Origin: Tetrahymena thermophila SB210
Taxonomy: Eukaryota; Ciliophora; Oligohymenophorea; Hymenostomatida; Tetrahymenidae
Assembly (NCBI RefSeq): GCF_000189635.1
Contig: NW_002476463.1
Span: forward strand, 620,001 to 684,000
Reading direction: 5' to 3'
Length of the DNA stretch: 64,000 nt
Each line of letters starts with the position of its first letter. Positions within the stretch are counted from its first letter, which is position 1. This document shows, in pieces, positions 54,701 through 64,000 of the stretch. The position numbers and the translations under genes are program-made. The notes below the pieces were generated by a model. It was not told where the DNA came from. It searched no databases and saw nothing but the letters and a program-made list of their open reading frames with translations.

Positions 54701-57700
54701 ATATAGGCATAGAAAATTTATTAAAAAAATATACTTATTTTTAAAAAAATAGGATGTTTATAATGCTGTTTTATTCAATTGTTATGATAATACTCAAATC
54801 CATATTAACAAATAAATAGGCAACATCATGTATTTCAAAAGTGATGCTTTATTCATGAGCTATCCATAGAATTAATTATTAGTTTATTAAGTATAAAGTA
54901 GGAGAATCAACTAAAATATTTTCTATAATGCGAAATAATCATTTTTAGTGAATAGTGAGAATTAATAAGTGATAGGAGAAACTTACTAATAAATTATATT
55001 TATTTAATCTTTAACTGATGGTTCGATAAAATAATATTAAACTGAAAAGAAAAACCATAATCCAACTAATATAGTAGAAAATTCATCTATATACATAACT
55101 TTATAATCATATAATACTGAAGGTAAAAGTTTCTTAGCAATAGATGTTAAGACTGATAAATCAAGTTTTGTGAAGCAAATAAAATCTTATAAATTATTAT
55201 AAAATGGTGATAATTTTTTAATCATAGTTGTAAGCACTACAAATAATTGGACAGTATTAGATAAAAAATTAAATTCTCTTGGAGATCTAGCCAAAAGCAT
55301 AAAAGGTTACTCTCCTTCGTTACTTTGGAAGGAGAAATAAGATTATTATTATATTTCACTTTCATTTAATATGTTTACTATTTTTGATATGTAAGGTTTG
55401 ATGATCAGTGAATAAAATTTGTCAGCTTTGGATGTAATAAAAAATAAATAGAATATTATTCTTTTTTAAGCAGACTAAATAGCTTAATATTCTCTTAACG
55501 TTAGGAAAAAAAAGGTGACTTTAATCAACTCATTCTAAATAAATAGCTCTTTTAAACAATTTAATATTGATTCTTAAAATAATTTAATTTACATCTAATT
55601 TGAAACTAAATTTATAGCACTCTAAATCGATACATTATAATTAGTTTAAGAAATAGAAATCTAAATTAATTACATATTTTTAGGAAGTGATCTTCTAAAT
55701 CAGGTATTTATTTATTAAATTTTAATTTATCAGTTAAGTGTAATTTATTTAATTTTAATATAAGGTCCAAATATTCAGGCAATAAAATACAATTATTATT
55801 TTATAATTATAAAATGAGGAATTAAAATCTATTCCTGTAGATATTGATCTTTCTTCTAAGAGTTTCTTTATTGACAGTGAATTAGGAATACTTGTTATTA
55901 CTGAAAATATATCAAATTAAATTTATTTATTAACCTACATAGCACATTATTAATTTAATAGTTTCTAGATAGATGTTAATTCTAATGATTTAAGTTTATT
56001 AGGAATAACATTTAATTATAATTATCACTTATCTGTTTTAACATTTGGTTCGTTATATTCAGTTTAATTAGTTGATGTAAATTATTTCTTTTATCAAACA
56101 TAAAAAATTAAAATAGCTCCAGATAATTAATCATCTTTAGTTGGTTTAAATAACGAAAAAGTTATGATAATAAACAACGATATCAAATATCTAACTGTAT
56201 TTGATAATAAATCTTAAAAGCTTGAGGATAGTTTATTATTAGATGAATAGATGGACTTTTCCAATATTGAAAATTATTAAATAGTTAATTTTAGTAAAAT
56301 TAATTATGTAATATGCATCAGGAAAGCTGATTATTTTATTGTTTAATTCTCTCCTTTAAAAACTCTCTTCTCTATAGCTCTTGATAATGTCCAAAACTTA
56401 TTTATCTCCAATAAATATAATATTCTCCTTTACACAAATATTGATTAACAAATATATTTCTTTAACCTAAAAGAACAAATCTTTATATTGCTAAAAGATG
56501 ATAAATTATAAATTAACAAAATAAGTTTTATAAATGAGAGATTGATAGGTGTTTAAGTTCTAAATCTAGAATAACAATAAATTTTAATTTATGATCTAAA
56601 CCTTCAAAATAGAGTTCCTTTTAGCTAAGTCAATGTATTCTTTTTTTATATTCTAAAATAGTTTTTACAATATATAAATTTATTTATTAGGGATAAATAA
56701 TTGACATCAAGATGAAGGATTACTTAATTATTTAGCTATTAAATAATTAATATCTAAATTTATCTATCTATAAATTTAATTAAAACGATAATTAATTTAC
56801 TTATTATTATTGCTAATTTGAATAATAGTTTAAATTAAGATTTCTATTTAAAGAATAATATTACGAAAATGTTCATAGTATTTACGTTATGGGTATGAAA
56901 GACAACTTATTTGCATACTTTTTAAAAATCTTTGAAATGTAAACTAATGTTCAAAATACCTAATCATAGGTGATTTATATAAAGTAATTAGCACTGCCTT
57001 GTTCTAATTATACTCAAACAAAAGTTGAAAAGGATTATTTTTATCATATTTGTCCTTTTGTAGCACTAATTTATGACTCCAATACTACATTTGTCTAAAG
57101 TATAAAATATGTGGTTAGCTATAATCTGACCATTGATGATATAACTTATATAAATCATAACATTTTTATTGTATAATTATCTTAAAATTAGCTTGATTTA
57201 TATGAAATTAGTTATGGATTTAAGTATAAAATTTAATCCTTAACAAAAATATAAAACCCTATTATTTATAATTATGAAATAATATAGTAAACTAATGGTT
57301 AACTCTCAATTAAAATTTATGGAATTTCTTCTTTCAATCTATTCTAAGCATCTCTAAATTATCAATCTTAATAGTTTAAGTATTAAATGACCAAATATCA
57401 AAATTTTAGAACAGTAGTAGTGAAAACATCTAGTATTATTGATAACTATAAGGTATTTAATTTAATATTTTAATTATTTATAATTACTAATTATTAAAAA
57501 AAGCATATTATTATGTCATCATAAATAACTTCTAGTGTAGAAACACTAAGATATTAAGTCTATTACCAGCCTCCTACAACCATGTAAGATACAAAATATT
57601 TTATTCATCTATACAAAATAAAAAAATATTATTTTAAAAAAATAGCAATTAGTTTCCAGTTATAAATAATATAAAAAGTAAAGATATTATAGAGATATAT

Positions 57701-60700
57701 TCAGCTGAAGGTTTGAATAATATTTAAAGATAATACTTAGAAATATCATCAACTAAATTCATATAAAGCAAGTTTAAGAATTTAAAGATTGGTAGCATGC
57801 TCTTATATGTCAATTTCACCAATAGCTAATAGCTAAATTTTAATTAATAGCAATAATTAAAAAAGCTTTAATTTTCTAATATGACAATTAAACTAAATCA
57901 ATAAAATGGGTCAATTTTTCTTCATTCATATGACTAATTAATCATAAATGAGATAACATTTAGAGACGAAATAATTAATTCCAAATTCATATTTACAAAT
58001 ATCACAAATATTTTAATTAATAATTTAGAATTTTAAAATGTAACTTTATTATCAGAATCTAGCTTTTTTTAATTTTAAGAAGTATAAAATCTAACCATAA
58101 ATAATCTTACTATCAACGAAAGTTCTTTCTATCAATCTATATTTTAATTGAAGAACATGACATATATAAAGATTTAGAATATATTTATTAAAAATAATAA
58201 ATTCTTGTAAGGACTTTTGATTGCAAATTAATCTTTGAATATATTTATTAATGATATATAAGCTATAAATAATCAATTAAAATCCTCAAAAGCTAAGGAA
58301 AATAATTAGAATCCTTACCTTTTCAACTTTTTCTAAATTTAGAATGTATAATTTAACAATACTTAATTCGATGGTTCTATAGATTTAGGATTTTTAAATT
58401 TCACTGGTTTGATGATAAATTTTGAGTTTTTTTATTCTATGCAAATCATAAATTCAAGATTTAGATAAATATAATAAAAAATACCAATAATTTAAATAAC
58501 TTACGCACAAAAGATAATTATAACAAATATGGTTGTCTCAAAATCTTAAAGTTTTAAATTTATGCTGATATCATTGGTTAATAGCCTTAACTTGTCTGAT
58601 TTAGAATTCTTTGGCATAAACGAATTATAAGTTAAAAATATTAATTAATATCCACTCTAAAATATTTAAGATCCCGTTTTATTTAATAAAGATCCATCAT
58701 TATATAACTAACTTGATTAATATCTTTTGAATTTTGGTGGAATTGATAATGCTTAATTGTCAAACTTAACAATAAACTTCTGTTATAATGTTGGAATGCT
58801 AAATTTAAACTATTTTTAGGTAGGTTAAAATACAATTCAAAATAGTAATATTTTATAAGCAAACAATATTAAAATATACAATTGTAGCTCTATTATGAAA
58901 GAACCTGCTATAAATTTAGGTAATTCATAATCTATTATTAGCCAACTCAAAATATATAATTTAAGTTTTCATAGTAATATTATGAACCTATTTTATTTAC
59001 AAAATTTTAATTTATGCTAATCTGAATTTATGAATATCATACTTCAAAGTTATTCAACTACAATTTATAATTATGAAACTTAGCTAATATAAATTTCTGA
59101 AATTAAATTTTAAAATATTTCTTCGATTCAATCTGTGACTGTATTTTTAACAAAATTTGGAGATAAAATAATAATTCAAAATTGTACATTTGAATAAAAC
59201 AGAAATATCTTAGGAGACTCTTCTAAACTCATTATTGATAACTAAAGCATTTTCAATATATAGAATTATAAATATTTAGAAGTTTTAGAGTCTATTTTTA
59301 TTGAAAATACTGGTTTTGGTAATGGAGGAGCTATGTATGTATACTAGGTTTAAAAATCTCTTATTTAAAACACAAAATTTATTTTAAATTAAGCTTTAGA
59401 AAATTCAGGAGGAGCAATTTATGCATCTAATTCTAAAATTAAATTAGATTAGTGCACTTTTAAAGATAATATTTCTAGAAAGGAAAGAGGAGGAGCTATA
59501 TTCTCAGATAATACATAGATATTTATTAAAAAAACAATGATTATAAATAACATTGCGTATATAGGAGGTGGAATTTACTACAACTAACAAAATAGTTTAG
59601 AGATAGACAAATTGAGTTAAATATATAAAAACCAAGGTAAAAATTTAAATTATAAATTTTATTTTACAAATAATTTGTTAATTAAATAGGAAAATTTTAT
59701 GGAAGTAATTTTGGTTCTTATCCCAAAAAATTATTATAAATTGACCTAAGTACAAAATAAGTTTACAATAAAATTATAATAAAAAATTTTCAAAGTGGTA
59801 ATTATACTAAATAGCCTATATACGTTTAATATTTTGATGAATAAAATGAAATGCTTAATTTTAATATTGCAGAATAAATTAATTTACTTTCATTGAGCAT
59901 TAAAGAAGAGCTAGAAAACTATAAAATACAAATAGGAAATTTGTCAGAAACAAAAAATTTAACAATTCTATTGGGATAGGAATTAGTTTACATTAAAAAA
60001 ATAAATGCTTTTTAGCTTAACATTACAGCTGGAAATATTTTTACAACTGATTTCTAATTGTTTTTATTTTCTGAATTTTCTGGCTAGTATATTGTCTTAG
60101 ATTTACTTCTTAATTTTAGGAAATGCTAAAAAGGAGAAATTTTATACCCAAAGCAAAGATATATCTCGTAATTAAATTTTTTTAATTTATTTTTTAAAGA
60201 TTTAATTTAATATTCAAAAAGTTGTGATAAGTGCGTAGAAGGGACATATTCTTTAGTTGATCCAAATATATAAAAAAATAATTTCAAAATTTAATGCTAA
60301 TAATGCTCAAATATTTACTTTAAATAGTGTTATTCAGATTAAATTATACTATAAGATAACTATTGGAGAGAATAAAAAGATACAGATGTTATCTATTAAT
60401 GCTAAATGCTAGGCTGTAGCGAATCAGCTCCAAATTAGATAAATGGCTGTATCTAAGGCTATGTAGGCCCATTATGTAATGCTTGTGATTATAAAGGAAC
60501 ATAATGGGGTGTAAACTATGCTTAAAAAGGTAAATTATGCTAAGTCTGTGGTAAGCAAGCCAACTCTTATATATATTTAGCTATAATAATTTTGCTTTAT
60601 AGTCTTTACATAAAAATGAGTGTAAATAGTTAAATTTAAAGCCATCTTTTAATGATATAAATTGATTATCTTAGAAAAATGAACATACTATTTTTGAGCA

Positions 60701-61881
60701 AAACTAAATTAAGAGGTTCTGATACTGGAATTATTTTGAAGATATTTTTTCACTACTTACAAATATTTTCCTCTTCTATTGATATATTTTATTAAATACC
60801 TGATTTGGTAGGAAACATTTTTAAACTAGGTGGAGATCCATCTTAAATAACATATACTAATTTAGATTGCATTTACAAAGACTGGATAATCTCCTAGCTT
60901 TGGTTTAACAGACTAACTATGCAAATTGCCTAATTAATAATAATAACAGGGTTAGTCTTAAGTTATAGATATTTACTCTAAAAGAATAATCAGAAATTCT
61001 ATAAAAAAGAAACCTATTTACTGTTTATATATTTTTTCTTTTATTCTTCGATTGCTAAACTGCTAGTATCTTTATGTGTTTGTAAAAAAATAGGATTTAA
61101 TTACTATATGCTAAATGATCATCTTTAAAAATGCTGGACATATAAGCATGTAATATTCTAAGTTGGTATAATTTATCCTTTAACAATAATTTGGTCAATA
61201 TTGATACCTTTGATGTTTAGTCGTAAAATAAAATCTGCAATCTAAAAGAAAGAACAAAATAAAATTTAGTTTATATAAACATATTATTTTATTTATTAAG
61301 GATATAAATAAAAGTTTTATTTCTGGGAAGTTCTTAAAATGTTTTAGAGACTTATCATTATGGCTGTTTTGAATTTAGATATGCAAAATATAGTTTAAAG
61401 ATTAATTATACTGTCTATCTGCTTTACATAATTAAAGATAACAATGGAAAAGAATCCATATCAATAAAAGCAATCACGAAATTTAGAAATTTTATTGTAA
61501 ACAACTGTTATTTTTTCTTTAATATTGCAAATACTAATCTACATCTTTGAGGAAAAGCAATTTATCCATTTTACTTTAATAATTATAATAATCATCATAA
61601 ATTTCTATAATTTATTAAAGATTTCCTTTGAATATTATAAATCAGCTTTAGATCTAATATTGAAATCAAAAAATAGAAAGACTAAAAGATTTTTAAGTTT
61701 TTTATACAAAATAAAAATCATTAAATTTGATGTCAATAAAAATTAGATATAACTATCAAGAATATGCTATTTATGGAAGAAGCTCTATATAAATAGAAAG
61801 AATTTAATTTACCAAATATCCCTCAACTCTTAAAAGAGCTCTAAGAATTCAAATCCAAAAAGTTTTACTAAAATATATTGA
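51786..61881 (+). CDS. Giant surface-type protein: signal peptide, Cys-rich repeats, beta-helix region, polytopic C-terminus
   Basis: Starts at 51786 with a signal-peptide-like N-terminus (MNIKYCLFIQVLIFQVKSQF). Furin/TNFR-like cysteine repeats follow at about 51.85-52.26 kb (CKKCGQSCSICASDDKCIQC, CYAYDQQNYCSLCYDGYIL). A long Ile/Asn/Gln-rich middle part, about 52.3-57.5 kb, has propeller-like strand repeats (NNLIAFTNFNGLIVFNY). From about 57.7 to 59.65 kb there are parallel beta-helix (pectin-lyase-like) repeats such as FGNGGAMYVYQ, NSGGAIYASNSKI, ERGGAIFSDNT and YIGGGIYYNQ. A second Cys-rich segment (SCDKCVEGTYSLVD, GPLCNACDYKGTQW) precedes several hydrophobic spans at 60.56-61.7 kb. TGA is at 61879-61881. 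Many short introns interrupt it, several visible as GTAAAT or GTATTT to TAG. The total is about 3000 residues. The layout matches large ciliate surface membrane proteins; ligand and role are unknown. One gene is inferred from continuous strand and phase, but a split into two genes was not excluded. Confidence 0.7.
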
Positions 61882-62625
61882 TATTTTTTAATTATCTAAT
61901 ATTATATTTTAAAGAAAATATTAAAAATTTCTATTAAAAATGTATAAAATTCTCTATCTATCTTTTAATTTAATAAATTAAGTCTGATACTTTAAATTTT
62001 TTTAAAAATACCAATTTATTATCATTATCATAGTTTCCTCAAGTTCAGTAATATTAAATACTAGGGTTATCTAAGTTAAGATGCTGTCTAATTTATGAAA
62101 ATTCTTTAATAAGACAAATATTTTTCTTAAAAATTGTTTTAAAATTCATTTTATCCTAAATCTGAAATATTTTTAAGCCATATTTTTCTTTCATTTAAAA
62201 AAATTACTTGTTATTAGATTTTATTTTATAAAAAATGTTCATATAATTATTATAAAATTCTTTTAGCATTCGAAATTAAATATTTTATTTATATATCTTT
62301 GTTATAAAATCTAATTTTAAAAATAAATACTAAATTTATACTATTGATTTTCAAATTTTTAATTTAAAATTTTAAAAGTATTCAAAATATAAATAATTTA
62401 AAGCTAATATTAGCTTATAAAATATAGATTCTCATATCATTTTAGATAATATTTTAATTTATAAATTTTAGTAATAGATTTAAGCATTTAAAAAAACTTA
62501 TCAATAGTTTATTTTATAAATTATTTAAAATAATATTCATTCATTCATTTTTTTAAACATAAAAAATAGTTTATATTACTACTTTATTTTTTAAAATATT
62601 CACAAACCACATTAAAATAATGTAA
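61882..62625. other. Convergent intergenic region, AT-rich
   Basis: About 740 bp between the 3' ends of the giant surface-protein gene and the Cys-rich gene. It consists almost wholly of A/T tracts with no recognisable feature. Confidence 0.55.
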
Positions 62626-63213
62626 TCATAGACAACTTATAGGGCAATCACATCCATTTAAATCACATCCTCCATCGCAGCTACAATTATGACAACTACC
62701 ATCGCATCCATTACAATCGCACCCATTACAATCACTACATCCATTACAATCACATCCAATACAACAAGCATAACAATTACACTCCTTTAAATCTTCAACT
62801 TTACAGCTTCCATCAGGTATACAATTAGTTTTGAAAGCTTAAAAGCAATCAGAAAAGCAGTCTACTATTTCACTAAAAAAATCACATAAACCATCTAAAA
62901 CTGATGATCTGTTAATATTATTAACATTATTACTATTATTAATGCTAAATCCATTCTAGTTATTATTTTATTAGATTTATTAGTTTTAAGCTTCTTATAT
63001 GCCTAATTAAGACTGATAGTATTCTTACATTTATCAAAAAAAATAGTTTATGATAAATTATTTTTTTTATCCTTATTTTTAAAAAATAAATAATTAATTA
63101 ATATTTTTATTGAAATGTATAAAATGCTTACCTATTTATTTACTATTTTTAAAGGCTTAAATTTTTTTTCTAATAAGATAAAAATTTACTTTAAAATATT
63201 CACAAATTACACC
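62591..63213. repeat. Pair of short direct repeats on either side of the Cys-rich gene
   Basis: The phrase tttaaaatattcacaaa, followed by (c/t)(c/t)aca, occurs at about 62,591 and again at about 63,191. The gene at 62626-63030 lies between them. The similarity extends only about 25 bp and could be a remnant of a local duplication or chance in AT-rich DNA. Confidence 0.4.
62626..63030 (-). CDS. Small Cys-rich protein with CDCNGC-type repeats (134 aa)
   Basis: An intact 135-codon frame starts MQEYYQSQLGIQEAQNQ at 63030 and stops at TGA 62626-62628. Residues 1-42 are Q/N-rich, rich in TAA/TAG glutamines. The rest contains 23 cysteines, 18 of them in the last 50 residues, in short repeats CDCNGC, CSDCNGC, CDCNGCDGSC and CDGGCDLNGC. 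No signal peptide is seen, so a cytosolic or nuclear metal-binding role, as in metallothionein-like proteins, is possible. Known Tetrahymena metallothioneins are Lys-rich with CxCC/CCC clusters, whereas this one has Asp, Asn and Gly between cysteines. A Cys-rich cortical protein is an alternative. No family is recognised with confidence. Confidence 0.8.
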
Positions 63214-63905
63214 AAATTTCTTTTAAAAACCTGCAATTATGTATTTTATTGGGTATATTTTTATATTTTTCAATGAAAAATATTTAAAATTTTGAGATGA
63301 AATAAAAAAGTTAATTAAAAGTAAAAAATAAAATATTGAAAGTGTCTTCTATAATTTAAAAACAGAAATAGTGTTTGTTAACTTTAATTACAACTATATT
63401 TCAATTAGAAATAAAAATAATCCTTTTTAATTACTTGAGCAAATAAATTTTTTTATACAAAGAGTTTATACATACTTGAGATTAATATTTAATAAATAAC
63501 TAAAATAATCTTTTAAATTATTTTAATAATACAGAAAAAGATTTAATTATTGGTGGAATAATTCTATAAATAACTAAAAACATAAAGCTTAATTTATAAA
63601 TTGAGAAGTAATTAGGTAGATAAATAATTTTTTTAAAGTAGATTTTTATTCAAAGAATTCTTTAGCAAAGTCTAAAATAGCTATTAAATTCTGTTTTAAT
63701 AATTTTTAATTTGTATAACTAAGAAAATTGATTGCTATTTATTTATTTAATTTTTTGAGTAATTTCATTTATTTTTTAGGGATGAGATATTTAAGTTAAA
63801 ATTTATTATAAAGCTTAAACAGTGACATTTTTTGTATCTGTTAAAATTTATTAGTTTGACATAAGAAATAGAAGAAAAAGGCATATTCAAATATTATAAT
63901 ATCAC
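63031..63905. other. AT-rich stretch, intron or intergenic
   Basis: This lies downstream of a probable first exon on the minus strand and upstream of the Cys-rich gene. Candidate acceptor TTTTAACAG near 63,840 is followed by open frames, but none joins in phase with good coding character. It may be intron, later exons of that gene, or intergenic. Confidence 0.4.
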
Positions 63906-63982
63906 CTTGGAACTTGAATTTTATCTAATTTAACTCTATTTGGAGTTTTATTTGCTATTTAATCAAAATCAATGCTGTTCAT
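63906..63982 (-). CDS. First exon of a further gene (partial, unknown product)
   Basis: The minus strand reads MNSIDFDQIANKTPNRVKLD and then KIQVP from an ATG at 63982, after an A/T-only leader, to a good donor site (CCAAG/GTGATATT) at 63905. Composition is clearly better than the surrounding DNA. The following exons could not be traced to the left, and no family is recognised. Confidence 0.45.
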
Positions 63983-64000
63983 ATTTATATTATTTTTATT

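Noticed and set aside
63040-63828. A TGA-free minus-strand frame of about 263 codons
   Set aside because: The DNA is almost pure A/T, the protein is only F/I/L/K/N/Q, and it does not join in phase with the exon at 63906-63982. Chance is a sufficient explanation.
1-64000. Transposons, retroelements, viral remnants, CRISPR arrays, telomeric CCCCAA repeats
   Set aside because: I looked for reverse transcriptase, transposase and integrase-like frames, long inverted or direct terminal repeats and telomere repeats, and saw none.

Overview
The window looks like somatic (macronuclear-type) DNA of a Tetrahymena-like oligohymenophorean ciliate. It is extremely AT-rich, genes have many short AT-rich introns with GT/AG ends, and every convincing reading frame is full of in-frame TAA and TAG and ends at TGA. 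This is the ciliate code in which TAA and TAG mean glutamine. Standard-code frames are therefore short fragments, and most apparent plus-strand frames in the first 45 kb lie antisense to genes on the minus strand.

Layout. Positions 1-45.2 kb read almost entirely on the minus strand. They hold two neighbouring leucine-rich-repeat (ribonuclease-inhibitor-like) proteins (568-3612 and 3887-7024), a HEAT-repeat protein resembling a protein phosphatase regulatory subunit (8252-11951), and an HP1-like protein with chromodomain and chromoshadow domain (13809-15433). Next come a 1186-residue Gln/Asn/Ser-rich protein with an internal duplication and a poly-Q run written in TAA codons (17048-20608), and a MORN-repeat protein with an acylation-type N-terminus, split over six exons (21561-26042). 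A less certain multi-exon gene follows (27485-28745), then an array of eleven 90-nt exons each encoding one leucine-rich repeat (30599-34060), a four-span tetraspanin-like protein (37973-39178), and the Sec1/Munc18 protein Vps45 (42355-45183). Transcription then switches to plus for the second-largest subunit of RNA polymerase III (46308-51009) and a giant surface-type membrane protein (51786-61881). The right end returns to minus with a small cysteine-rich protein (62626-63030) and the first exon of a further gene (63906-63982).

The genes do not form an operon or one pathway. They cover housekeeping roles (Pol III transcription, endosomal/Golgi vesicle fusion, chromatin), membrane and cortex proteins (MORN, tetraspanin-like, giant surface protein) and ciliate-expanded LRR families. 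Intergenic stretches are very AT-rich, with simple repeats and no recognisable tRNA, rRNA, telomeric repeats or mobile elements. The most unusual structure is the 30.6-34.1 kb array: eleven intact, exactly 90-nt, phase-symmetric exons, each one LRR unit, separated by introns of about 200-280 nt. The 5' and 3' ends of that gene could not be found by eye.
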